NCBI GenBank assembly: GCA_022702545.1
Contig: JAHRBC010000002.1
Location: forward strand, 4,526,001-4,590,000
Length of the DNA: 64,000 nucleotides
Direction of reading: 5' to 3'
Source of the DNA: Phycomyces nitens
Lineage: Eukaryota; Mucoromycota; Mucoromycetes; Mucorales; Phycomycetaceae
The notes under the pieces are model-generated. The model worked only from the letters and a program-made list of their open reading frames with translations. It did no database searches and was not told the origin of the DNA. Shown piece by piece: positions 45,493 to 56,995 of this stretch. Both the position numbers and the translations under genes were made by a program. Each line of letters starts with the position of its first letter. The first letter of the stretch is position 1.

Positions 45493-46622
45493 ATGGCAAA
45501 CAGACGCGCACTCGCTCCTCAGCCCAATGCAGAGAATCCTCGGATGATGGAGGAGATAATTGCTATGAAGCAAACTGTCTTGACAATAAGCAACAACGTA
45601 GGCTTTCTCAAACAAGCATATACCACCATGAACGGCCAAAGTGGTACCAATGTTGGAGGCAACACCAACACTGGTCAGCCTTCAAATGCTGGGCCAGTGG
45701 TTCCTGTTGCTGTGGCCCCAGTTGTCAGCACTACTGGCAATGTTCTTCCTGAGCCAAAACCAAAGGACCTCACGGAAGTGATTGTAAGTAACAGAGTAAT
45801 AATAATTCACTAATTTAATGCTATAAAATAGAGACTTATTCATGGCTACATGTGGACGCCAAGGTTCAGGTCGAATGACCAGGCCAAAATTGAGGCCAAC
45901 AACAGGAAGCCCAGGTGGAACACCAAGGTCTTCTTCAACGACAGTCCAAATAAAGAGTTGGTGGACAACCTAATGGCCTTCCTGGTGCAAAGGTCTCGGG
46001 ACCCCAGGTTGCGAAACAGTGACATCCGTGAAAAGGTTCACAACCACTTCCGCAGTCGGTGTCACCTGGAGTCCCAGACTTCTAGCAAGAGGGATGCCGC
46101 AAAGGCAAAGACACGGCGCTCTTCTTGTGAGGGTGATGTAAGTTGTGTTTTATATTCTAATCAGAGTTTAGTTTTAAGAGTAATATTAATACCAATTGAT
46201 CTATAGCACCTCAAACGCCGTGGCCTTACCTATGCCAAGAACAAGGCTGCCATTGATGCTGCAATGGGTAGGGATTGCTCCAATCTCATTCAGAAAGGAG
46301 CAATATCTGATGGCGAGTCTGGTGATGAGACACCTGGGACTCCAGGTGTGCGCATTGTTCACGTCAAGTGCCCAAGTTGGCGAAGCAACGAGGTAAATTG
46401 TTTTCCAGCCAAGTTTATTGTTTTTGAAATATAATAAATAGAAACTAATTGTCCTTTTAGTTCAACCATTTCCTCGAAATGGTTGACTTGTATGCCCGTG
46501 TCGACTTGGGCAACAATTCTCGACAGCTGATGGAAAGACGCTTCCACAGTGTCGTGACCAAACCAGTCCCTGACAGCATGCTCCCCCCACCACCACAGTG
46601 GACCGTCAGAGATGACGAATAA
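45493..46622 (+). CDS. Conserved accessory gene of element E, intact, function unknown
   Basis: Exons 45493-45783 (291), 45832-46137 (306), 46207-46392 (186) and 46461-46622 (162); 314 residues, no stop. Exon 1 starts MANRRALAPQPN, then a helical stretch and a Gly/Asn then Pro/Val-rich linker. Exon 2 has KPRWNTKVFFNDSPNKELV and RNSDIREKVHNHFRSR and ends very basic. Exon 3 begins HLKRRGLTYAKNKAAIDAA and ends CPSWRSNE. Exon 4 ends in a PPPPQWTVRDDE tail. F has exactly the same four exon lengths. It converges with the transposase, 125 bases between the stops. A DNA-binding helper is a guess from charge and context. Confidence 0.78.
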
Positions 46623-46747
46623 AAAATTAAACAATTAAAAAATTAAAAAAAAATCTCTTCTTAAGCTGATTGTTACAGTTTGTCTTAATAACATACTTAG
46701 AAGGTAAAATTGTTTGCCTTGGAGGAAAGATGTTTTTATTTATTTAT

Positions 46748-49700
46748 TTAAGCATATTGCTTTTTTGGCAGAGGAATGACTAGTGTTGTTGTCTCATTGT
46801 TCTTTGTATATTTGGCAGTGGCCACCTCAAGCAAGATGCGATGAACAGGCAGGATGCACTGATAGTCATCATCTGAAAATTCAGGCAGGCAAATGTCCAC
46901 ACCATCGTCTTCTCGTGATCTATCTGAAGACAGAGGAAGCCATCGGACAAATGCAAAAACATGCTCGGTGTGCTGGATTCCATGACTTGAGCAGATTGTC
47001 TGGTTGGTTGGTGGCATGAAGGAATGAGTAAACATATACTGGATTTGGCCAGTATACGCATTTGCATGGTCGCCATATCTGCCAAGGAATAGTGCCTGGA
47101 CAAAAGACCCACGACTGACAGAACTATTCTTGCCAACGTATGTTTGGCCTAGAATATCAATTGATTTCAGTTTGCCAATCTGATTATCAATGAAAAACGG
47201 CGAGAGGGAGGCGTGACGATAGTCCACTAGGTCTGGAATGTCATACTGCTTCTTGTAATACTCCAACAAAAAAGGATAGTGGACATCACTTATTGAGGAA
47301 GGCTTACTGGTCAAGAGAGGAAATGCAGACGGAGGGAGCGGTTCATTGCCTTTGACAAGAATTGTTGCATCGTTGGAGAGTCGAAGAAAGTCTTGCAAGT
47401 CAAATGTGCAGTAGGTTGTAGAGGGAGAGGAGAGGATGGTGGGTGTGGTGAACGTGAGTTTCTGGAGAACAGGAGAAAAGAGGACTTGGCTCGAATTGGG
47501 AAAAACGGCATTGACATAGTCACTCTTGTATGCATCTTCCAGGAAGTTTCGCATATAGGTCATCTCAAACCCATCTCTTCTGTTCGTGTTAATATTCTTT
47601 AACAAGCCATTGAATCTCTCAAACCCAAAGAGCCAATAACCGTACACGGGTCCAAAATCACGAACGGTGTCGCGAAGATGGAGGTGCAGGTGCATATTGC
47701 AGGTGAGGATTGTAGCAGGGTAAAGTGTTTCGCACGATTGACAGAATTGCTGGAGATGGAGGTGAGCTGACTCGACATCATCATACGTTATTGTTGGCTT
47801 GACCAGAATACGACATGCGTCCATGAAATCGATCCAGTTGGCAAAGTTTGCTGGTGGAAGAACGTACTTCAGCAAAACCGGAGAGTACACCAATACCCAC
47901 GACTTCCATTCGTCAGCTTTCATCCTGGGGAACCCCTTGCCAATCTTTGTCTTCAGCATGCTGTAGCCAACAGGCAGTACCATGGTCTCGGCTATCTTCT
48001 GCATCTCGCGAAGATCCCTGTCTACGATCAGACCACTGGCAGTCCACTTTTCCACCATTCTTTTTGCCGTGCCCAGAAAGAGATTGTGCATGGGATCGAT
48101 GATCGTTCCACGTACTAGATCAAAGTATCCAAGACGATGCAGCTGCGACCATCGAACACCATTTTCGACCTCCAGCTGATGTCTTTCTGAGGATGTACTT
48201 GCACTTTTCCACACCTCAGCATGCACCCGGTTTTCAGCACCACTCGCAAGCCTCCACTCAGCAAACTCGAAACCGCGGAAATCTACACTGGTCGTGCCTT
48301 CCAGACGAGAGAACTGATGATTGCATTTGTAGCATGCGCATGTGCTGTTGTGGGCGGTGAATCCACTGGTCTTTCTTGCTGCTGGGATGTCACACGCCAC
48401 CATCATTAGTGCAGCACGGACACTGGCACCAGTTGGCCTCTCAAATGTTGGAATATTCATTCCAACATAGAGCTCGTTCAACTCATCTACCAACGGCTCC
48501 AGGTAGTGGTTGATCTCCTCTGACTTTGGCTCTTTTGGTCCAGGCATAAGACCAACGAGGATGGTGTTTTCTGGCTTGAATCGCTCCTCCCGAGGTAGAT
48601 TATTGATGACCAAATAAATGGCACCACAAGAGTACACCACACCATCGAAAGGTTGGAACCAGTCGATGTTGAGAGCCAACATGAGGGAGCGCGGATCCGC
48701 TGTAAACTGGGCGCCGTTGATGTCCTTGATGTCCTTCCACATGGCGCCGTCGTAGACATCGCACATTGTCTGTGGAATCTTGAGATCTGAGTTCCAGTGT
48801 CTGATTCTGGCCTCAAAGCCAGGGCGAAGAAAGAGTGTCTTCATAGCATGCTTGACGGATTGATAGACAAACACCCTTTTTGGGGCCAAGGCACCAACAG
48901 ACGACTCCTTCACCAACTTACACCCGCAGACAGAGTTGGATCCAAGCTTCTGGAACACACAGGTGGGAGGAACTGTCATGCATTCATCGTAGATTTGATG
49001 GCAATCTTGGCATGCTACAAATCTGTGGATTCTCTTGGATATCTCAGAAAATCCAGTCATTCTTTGGAGCCCAAGAAGACTTGTTGGAAGCTGGAAATCC
49101 TGCTCGTAAATCTTCAAGAGCTCATTGATGAACTCGATCAAGACAATGGAACCCTTGTTGACCACGTAGCGGGATGTAAAAAGGACCGTGAAGATGGCGA
49201 TAAACTTGTGAACTGGGTTCTCAGGCATACCAGGGGCTTCAAAAGGGGCTATTGTAAAAAAAAAAGAGAAAATATTAATACTCAATTTTTCAGGCTTTTT
49301 CTTTTATTCAATGATTATGTACAAACCTTCGGCATCCAACTCCTCAAGCTCAAGCTCAACAACATCTTCATCATCACTGGCGCCATCGTCATTCTCAACC
49401 GAGATCTCATTGTCATCATCGCGATTCTCAATGGAGACATCGTTGGCAGGCATGGACTCAATTTCCAAAACAGGAACATTTGTTTGGCCGCCCTCTTCTA
49501 CGGGACCAGGTTGGTAAGTCATGACAGCTACAAATATAGAATATAATAGTGTGTTAGACACCATTGACATTTAAATAAATATATTTCTTACACTCAGAAT
49601 CAACTTCCATCATTTCTCTTTGAGAGTCTTTATTTATAATATAATATTAATATACAAGTATACTCTGTTGTTTTAAATAAAATACCCCTTGAAGATGTGA

Positions 49701-49833
49701 ATACTGCATCTACTCTGGCTCTTTTGTTATGATGTTGGACAGTTCTTCTTGTCACATAGGTGAATCCTTCTTCATTATCACCGCATACAGTGCAATAGCA
49801 CTTGGTGTTGTAAATACTGTTGGAAGAAGACAT
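46748..49833 (-). CDS. Plavaka/Tnp2-like transposase of element E, intact
   Basis: Exons 49833-49686 (148), 49627-49592 (36), 49527-49327 (201) and 49248-46748 join in frame to 961 residues. Exon 1 has KCYCTVCGDNEEGF and a conserved His after RRTVQ. Exon 3 is acidic (SDDEDVVELELEELDAE). The last exon contains LNIDWFQPFDG, ACDIPAARKTSGFTAHN with C-x2-C, DPMHNLFLGTAKRM, FERFNGLLKNINTN and the C-terminal HVFAFVRWL and ILPVHRILLEVATA. All motifs of the D copy are present and there is no stop, so the protein could be active and might also act on the termini of F and D. Confidence 0.87.
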
Positions 49834-49860
49834 GATGTTTGTGTTTGTAATATTATTATT

Positions 49861-49950
49861 AAAAGGAAACGAGTGTTACATGTATTTTATTTGCTATACT
49901 TTTATAATAATAAAAAGTAATATTCTAATGCTCATTGTATCCGAACCAAT
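49861..49950 (-). promoter_or_regulatory. Putative promoter of the element E transposase
   Basis: On the minus strand: CCAAT-type block (CCAAT on plus at 49946-49950), TATAAAAG at about 49900-49907, and the TTTCCTTTT block at 49861-49880. F has the block at about 56236-56256 and H at about 3252-3270, all at similar distance from the start codon. Confidence 0.45.
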
Positions 49951-50498
49951 AGGATGTAGTAAACACTGGGAAAACAATTTGATATACACTGGTGTACAGG
50001 TGGGTGTAAAAGTGGACAAAGTTAATGTATACACTAGAGTTTACGTAAACAAATGTCTAGTACACAAGGTACCTTTGACTCATGGACATTTTCGCGCTAA
50101 ACACTAGTGCTTTTTCCACTAGGGGTGATGCTAGTAAGGGGAGTTGGTATTCTTAATATGTCAACTTGAAGTGAATACCAGAATGGCCTGTGTAAAGCTT
50201 AATTTTATGTGTAATACTTTAATAAGGCTATTAAAACATATTGATGAGGCTCACTATGATTCGTCGTTAACAATTGTAAAAGTATAGTCTAGGTACCTAG
50301 ACTACACCACACACTAGTGTTTCTTTGATTTTGGTATCGTTTTTTATTACTCTTAGCCAGTGATATACTCTCAATTATTTTATATCCCGTACTTATTAGG
50401 TTTTTTATGGTTTATATTTGTGTTTATTGGAAAGAATAGAATGGTTCTATACACAAGCTCTAATACTATTACTGTCTATCCTTGCCGCTTCTACCGGC

Positions 50499-51440
50499 CT
50501 ACTTGATACTACTTGGATCGGGTGCTTCTCTACTGAACAATACCTGAAAATAAGGTCCGACAGCGATTTGGGTGGTTGCGGCAGTGTTCTTATATAATAA
50601 AGGTAGTATTAGTGACATACATTCAAGAGTGCGGGTGTTGTTTAAGATGCGAGGTATATTATACTTACATTGTAAGGAATGGATAAGAATGGACAAAGAG
50701 GGGATGAGTTGTGCGGCATGGCATCTGGTATGATTAGGTTGACTAGAGATGGGGTAAAATAAATTAATATGGGTGAATTGGGGGATAGAAAAATTGATTT
50801 ACATACCAGAAGCAGAGATGGCGATTAAGTAGAGGGATGTTATGTAACAGCCGACAATAGATTCTTATTAAGAATATAGAACAATATTAGTAAATAGCCA
50901 GAATAATATTATAGAAAATCATAAAGACCAAGAAATGGCATTACCATTATGATAACCGGCCGTAGATGATGGAAGAGATGGACAGGGTGTGATGGGGGTG
51001 ACCCAAGTAGAATAAACAATGTTGGACAAAAAAAAAGTTTGACACCAAAAGGTTCTTTTTTACCATGACACTGATGACGATACCCATATAATAGACCGTG
51101 TGAGTGGCGGAGGGCTATAAGATAAAAAGAGAGGATCAGAATAATATTATAAAACATACAAAGACTAAGAAAAGATATTACCATTATGATTACAAACATA
51201 CATGAAGGAAGAGGTAGATGGGGTGATTGGTGGTGTGGTCTACAATAAAATAAGCAACGTTAGAATAGAAAATTGTTTGACACGAAAAGATTTTTTTAGC
51301 CCAATATTGATGATTGAACCATATAATAAGCTGTGTGAGTTGAGGAGGTCTATAAAATAAAGAAAGAGAGTCAGGATAATTTGCGAGATGCTAAAGGCAC
51401 ATTCAACTGACCACAGATTGTTTGGATGAGCAATGCAGGC
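50499..51440 (-). pseudogene. Small-exon third gene of element F, partly decayed
   Basis: The last two exons, 50742-50669 (74) and 50588-50499 (90), are intact and read NLIIPDAMPHNSSPLCPF, then NTAATTQIAVGPYFQ and SREAPDPSSIK. Differences from D here include silent changes. Further upstream the 58-nt exon has a frame-breaking change, one 50-nt exon carries an extra base and one acceptor lost its AG (about 51004-51008). The duplicated small-exon pair is still visible at about 50945-51120 and 51180-51350. Confidence 0.45.
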
Positions 51441-51879
51441 AGGATGTATTGGAATGAGCGCATGTTTATAAGGAAGCCGCCAATTTTTTAGTGTAAAGAG
51501 GTGTAAAAAAGAAAAAAATAGGCCTGGATATAAGGAAACAAGAGAAAGGAAAAAGGGCAAAAAAGACAAAAAAAATACAAGGATATATAATTTGAAACAG
51601 AGACAGAATAGGTGTAATGGATAGAATCCAAAAGCAATAATGGTGCTGTTCATTAATGTGTACAAGAAGTCTTTTTGGATCCACCCACCAAACTCTCTTT
51701 AGTTATAAATACTCTGTATTTTATATTCTAAAAGACCTGTTCTCACACAACACACTCTTCTGCTTCCAAAAACTTTTAATAAAACAATTGTATGTATAAG
51801 ATATTACATATTTTATAAGACCCCATAAAATAAAGATAATTGATAATTGAGTAATATATTATTTTATATTTTTTAGACT
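51441..51879. other. Inter-genic arm of element F
   Basis: AT-rich region between the divergent third and accessory genes, without a supported gene. The stretch to about 51680 matches D at about 33950-34200 in inverted orientation. Confidence 0.5.
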
Positions 51880-53008
51880 ATGGCAAACAGACGTAATCTT
51901 GCTCCTCGACCCAGTTCTGAGGCTTCTCAGATGATAGAGAAAATGATAGCCATGGAGAAATATATGGTGACCATGGGCACTAACATGGTTTCAGTGCAAA
52001 GAGAGATTACCACGATGAATGGTAGAATCGGTGTACTTGTTGGAGACAACACCAACGCTGGTCAGCCTTCAAATGCTGTGCCAGTGGTTCCTGTTGCCGT
52101 GGCCCCAGTTGTCGGCACTCCTGTTGACGGTATTCCTGAGCCACGAGCAAAGGACATCACTGAAGTGCTTGTAAGTAACAGAGTAATAATAATCCACTAA
52201 TTTAATGCTATAAAATAGAGACTTATTAATGACTACCTGTGGTCACCAACGTTCAAGTCGAACGACCAGGGCGAAATTGAGGCCAACAACAACAAGCCCA
52301 GGTGGAACACCAAAGTCCACTTCAACAAAAGCCCGAACAAAGAGTTGGTGGCAAACATGATGAGCTACCTGGTGTCAAATTCTCGCAACTCCAAGTTGCG
52401 AAAAAGTGACATTCGTAACAAGCTTCACACAAACTTCCGCAGTCGGTGGCGCCAGGAGAAAGAGGATCCTAGTAAGAGGGATGCCTCAAAGGCAAAGACA
52501 CGGCGCTCTTCTCGTGAGGGTGATGTAAGTTGTGTTTTATATTCTAATCAGAGCTTAGTTTTAAGAGTAATATTAATATAAATTGCTCTCTAGCACCTCA
52601 AACGCCGTGGCCTTGCCTATGCCAAGAACAAGGCTGCCATTGATGCCGCCATGGAGAAGGATTGCTCCAATCTTCTCCAGGAAGAAGCAATGTCCGAAGG
52701 CGAGTCTGGTGATGAGACACCTGGAGTCCCAGGTGTACGCATCATTCGCGTCCAGCGCCCAAGTTGGCGAAGTGACAAGGTAAATTGTTTTCCAGCCAAG
52801 TTTATTGTTTTTGAAATATAATAAATAGAAACTAATTGTCCTTTAGTTCAACCAATTCCTTGGAATGGTTGACTTGTATGCCCGTGCCAACTTGGGCAAC
52901 AATGCTCGACAGCTGATCAGAAGATCTCTTGTCGCTGTGGTGGAAAAACCAGTCCCTGCCAGCATGTTTCCTCCCCCACCACAGTGGACCATCAGAGATG
53001 ACAAATAA
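51880..53008 (+). CDS. Conserved accessory gene of element F, intact, function unknown
   Basis: Exons 51880-52170 (291), 52219-52524 (306), 52594-52779 (186) and 52847-53008 (162); 314 residues. Starts MANRRNLAPRPSSEASQ. Exon 2 carries KPRWNTKVHFNKSPNKELV and KSDIRNKLHTNFRSR. Exon 3 begins HLKRRGLAYAKNKAAIDAA and ends RPSWRSDK. Exon 4 ends in a PPPPQWTIRDDK tail. Introns 2 and 3 are nearly the same as in E. The frame is kept although many amino acids differ from E, which suggests selection on the protein. No known domain is recognised. Confidence 0.77.
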
Positions 53009-53130
53009 TTTTTTTTTGATTTTTTAAAACAATACTCTTCTCAAATGATCATTGCACTTTATCTTAATAATATATATTTAGAGGTAAAGAAATATTTGTT
53101 TTGAAGGAAAGAGGAAGGCATATATTTTTA

Positions 53131-56100
53131 TTAAGCATATTGTTTCTTTGGTAGAGGAATTACCAGTGTTGTTGTCATATTGTTTTCTGTGCATTCAGCA
53201 GTTGCCACCTCCAGCAAGATTCGATGTACAGGCAAGATGCACTGAAAGTCATCGTCAGAAAATTCAGGCAGGCAAATGTCAACACCATCATCTTCTCGCG
53301 ATCTATCAGGAGACAGAGGAAGCCATCGGACAAAAGCGAAAACGTGTTGGGTATGCTGAATTCCATGGAATGAACAGACATCTTGGTTTGCTGGCGGCAT
53401 AAAGGAATGAGTGAAGAGGTATTGAATTTGTCCAGTATATGCATTTGCATGATCTCCGAATCTACCAAGGAACAATGCCTGCACAAAAGACCCACAACTG
53501 ATGGAGCTACTTTTGCCAACATATGTTTGACCAAGAAGATCAATTGATTTCAGTTTTTGGACCTGATTGTCAACAAAGAATGGAGAGAGGGAGGCATGGT
53601 GATAATGAACAAGGTCTGGAATGTCATAGGTTTGTTTGTAGTACTCCAACAAATAAGGATAATGAATATCGCTTATTGATGATGTTCTACTTGTTGAAAG
53701 AGGGAATGCGGAAGGAGGGAGTGGTTCGTTGCCTTTGACAGGAATTGATGCGTTTAAGGAAAGTTGGACAAAGTTTTGCAAGTCAAAGGTGCAGTGCGTG
53801 TTGCAAGGAGAGGAGATGATGGCAGGTGTGGTCGAGGTGAGTTTTTGAAGGACAGGAGAGAAGAGGGCATGATTTGAATTAAGGAAAGTGGCATGGACAT
53901 AGTCTTTTTTGTAAACGTCTTCTAAGAAGTTCTTCATATATGTCATCTCGAAACCATCTTTTCTGTTAGTGTTGATGTTCTTTAGCAAGCTGTTAAATCT
54001 CTCGAACCCAAAGAGCCAGTAACCGTACACGGGTCCAAAATCACGAATTGTATCGCGAAGATGAAGGTGCAGGTGCATGTTGCAGGTGAGGATTGTTGCA
54101 GGATAAAGGGTTTCGCACGATTGACAGAATTGCTGGAGATGGAGGTGAGCTGACTCGACATCGTCATAGGTTATCGTTGGCTTGACAAGTAAACGACATG
54201 CATCAACGAAATCAATCCAGCTACGGAAATTTTCAGATGGGAGAATACCTCTCAACAAAACAGGGGAGTAAATGAGCACCCACGACTTCCACTCGTCTGC
54301 TTTCATACGGGGAACCCCTTGCCAATCTTTGTCTTCAATGTGCTGTATCCAACGGGCAGCACCATCGTTTCGGCCATCTTCTGCATCTCACGCAGGTCTC
54401 TGTCTGTAAGTAGACCACTGGCAGTCCACTTCTCCAGCATTCTCTTCGCCGTGCCCAGAAAAAGATTGTGCATGGGATCGATGATCGTTCCACGTACTAG
54501 ATCAAAGTATCCAAGACGATGCAGCTGCGACCATCGAACACCATTTTCGACCTCCAGCTGATGTCTTTCTGAGGGTGTACTTGCACTCTTCCACACCTCA
54601 GCATGCACCCGGTTTACAGCACCATTTGCCAGTCTCCACTCAGCAAACTCAAACCCACGAAAATCGACACTGGCTGTGCCTTCCAGACGAGAGAATTGAC
54701 GATCGCATTTATAACATGCACGTGTGCTGTTGTGGGCAGTAAATCCACTTGTCTTCCTGGCAGCAGGGATGTCACACGCCACCATCATCAACGCAGCACG
54801 GACACTGGCACCAGTTGGCTGCTCGAATGTTGGAATATTCATTCCTATATAGAGCTCGTTCAACTCATCCACCAACGGCTCCAGGTAGTGGTTGATCTCT
54901 TCAGATCTTGGCTCTTTGGGTCCAGGCATGAGACCAACGAGGATTGTGTTTTCTGCCTTAAAACGTTCCTCCCTAGGTAGATTGTTGACTACCAAGTACA
55001 TGGCACCGCAAGAGTAAACCACACCATCAAATGGCTGGAACCAGTCAATGTTGAGGGCCAACATGAGAGAGCGTGGTTCAGCAGTGAACTGGGCACTATT
55101 CACATCCTTGATCTCCTTCCACATTGCACCGTCGTAAACATCACACATTGTCTGAGGAATCTTGAGATCTGTATTCCAGTGTCTGATCTTGGCTTCAAAG
55201 CCTGGACGAAGAAAGAGTGTCTTCATGGCATGCTTGACAGACTGGTATACGAATACCCTTTTGGGCGTCAAGGCACCAACGGACGACTCCTTCATCAACT
55301 TGCACCCGCAGACAGAGTTTGATCCAATCTTCTGGAACACACAGGTGGGAGGAACTGTGGTACATTCGTTATAAATTTTGTGACAATCCTGGCATGCTAC
55401 AAATCGGTTGATCCCCTTGGATATCTCAGAAAATCCAGTCATGCGTTGGAGACCAAGAAGACTTGTTGGAAGCTGGAAATCCTGCTCGTAAATCTTCAAG
55501 AGCTCGTTGATGAACTCGATCAAGACAACAGAACCCTTGTTGACCACGTAACGGGATATGAACAGTACAGCAAAAATGGCAACGAATTTGTGAACTGGGT
55601 TCTCAGGCATACCAGGAGCACCAAAAGGGGCTATTGTAAAAAAGAAAAAGAAAATATTAATACTTAATTTTTTCAGGCTTTTTCTTTTATTCAAGAATTT
55701 AATACAAACCTTCGACGTCCAACTCCTCGAGCTCAATCTCAACAACATCTTCTTCATCATCGCTGTCATTGCCATTGCCAGCGCCATTGTCTTCATCATC
55801 ATTCCCAATGGAGACATCATTGTCAAACATGAACGCAGGTTCCGAAACAGGTACATTTGTCTGACCACTCTCCTCCGCGGCTCCAGGTTGGTGAATCAGA
55901 ATAGCTACGAATATAGAATATAATAGTTGGTTAGACACTAGTAACATTTTAATAAATATTTCTTACACCCAGTATCAACTTCCATCGCACTTATTTGCGA
56001 GTCTTTTATTATTATATAATATTAGTATTAAAATACACTACTGTTGTTTTAAATAAAATACCTCTTGAAGTTCTAAATGCTTCCTCTACTCTCGCTCTTT

Positions 56101-56209
56101 TGTTATGATGTTGAGCCGTTCTTCTTGTCACAAAGGTATATCCTTCCTCATTATCACCGCATACAGTGCAATAGCACTTGACATTGTAGATACTGCTGGC
56201 AGAAGACAT
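53131..56209 (-). pseudogene. Plavaka/Tnp2-like transposase of element F, one-base deletion
   Basis: Exons 56209-56062 (148), 56002-55967 (36), 55904-55710 (195) and 55630-53131. The N-terminal Cys module (KCYCTVCGDNEEGY), acidic exon 3 and the motifs DIPAARKTSGF and DPMHNLFLGTAKRM are present. At about 54305-54309, after GKGFP, one base is missing relative to E, and the frame stops at 54303; the rest (MKADEWKSW to ILPVHRILLEVATA) is open in the shifted frame from 54306 to 53131. Apart from this the gene is well preserved, so the loss is recent or a sequencing error. Confidence 0.82.
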
Positions 56210-56452
56210 GTTGTTTATGTTTGTAATGATAAAATTAAAAGGAAACGAGTGTTACATATATTTTATTTGCTATACTTTTATAACAATACAAAGTAATACT
56301 CTAATGCTTATTATATCTGGGCCAATAGAAAATGCCAATATTATATTTTTGACATGAACACAAGAAAAACAGTTGAGTTGGAAAACGACCCCACATTAAT
56401 ACCAGTTCAGGGCAACTTGGCCACTAGTGTATTCAGGGTTGTTTTTCCAGTG

Positions 56453-56569
56453 AAAATTATATTTTCGAAATAAAAAAAAAGGAAAACTGTGGAGTTGAAA
56501 AATAGACTAGCTTTCACACCAGTTCAGGGCTACTATACCACCAGTGTATTCAGGGCCGTTTTTCCAGTG
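56453..56569. repeat. Right terminus of element E beyond nested element F
   Basis: 117 bases between the right AAA duplication of F and the TAT duplication of E. It ends GTTTTTCCAGTG and contains a CAGTGTATTCAGGG block shared with the right end of F. Confidence 0.8.
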
Positions 56570-56609
56570 TATAGGACATCTTTTAGATAATTGAAAAAAT
56601 GTTAAAGGT

Positions 56610-56950
56610 TGTTGTATTTGGCATAATGGTATATCAGAGAAAAGTGATATATAAACCCAGATAGCTGGATTATCTAAAATCAAGACAAACTATACCATCC
56701 AGAAATCCTTATCCAAATATGAAAATACCATACCCAATCTATTGTGGGACAAAGTCCCAAAATACCTATTAACTGATAACACAGCTATTATGATAATGAA
56801 TATCCAAGCTGATAAGAATTATAAGAATAATTATAAATACTAAGTTAACATACTTCTTAAATCAATAACTGGATATACTTTAACTTTTTCTAAACCACAA
56901 TAAAGAGTCTCAAAGTATCCACCGTCCCAATTTCTACTACAAATATCACA
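56610..56950 (+). repeat. Left LTR of the Gypsy element
   Basis: 341 bp, TGTTGTATTTGG to AATATCACA. Same length and, by eye, same sequence as 61744-62084. Duplication AAGGT at 56605-56609. Confidence 0.95.
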
Positions 56951-56995
56951 TTTTTACTTTGAACCCTCGCTTCTATAAAAAACACTATCCAAAAA

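Larger units (their letters stand above)
49964..56452. mobile_element. Element F: complete 6.5-kb Plavaka-like transposon nested in E
   Basis: The left end CACTGGGAAAACAATTTG starts at 49964 and the inverted end GTTTTTCCAGTG stops at 56452; both sides are flanked by AAA. It lies in the 5' flank of the E transposase. The gene layout is that of E, and the accessory genes have identical exon lengths. The transposase has a one-base deletion, so F would depend on another copy. Confidence 0.87.
43262..56569. mobile_element. Element E: Plavaka-like transposon carrying element F inside it
   Basis: The left end CACTGGGAAAACC starts at 43262 and the inverted end GTTTTTCCAGTG stops at 56569; both are flanked by TAT. 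Removing F (49964-56452) and one AAA leaves an element of about 6.8 kb with the D layout: small-exon gene leftward, accessory gene rightward, transposase leftward. The two termini are imperfect inverted repeats. Confidence 0.85.

Noticed and set aside
49311..49517. Ser-rich plus-strand frames opposite acidic transposase exons (also at 29755 and 17434)
   Set aside because: They are antisense readings of GAT/GAA-rich acidic exons and have no independent support.
56951..56995. A tRNA primer binding site after the left Gypsy LTR
   Set aside because: No TGG start or recognisable tRNA 3' complement; self-priming as in Tf1 is possible but not supported by a visible match.
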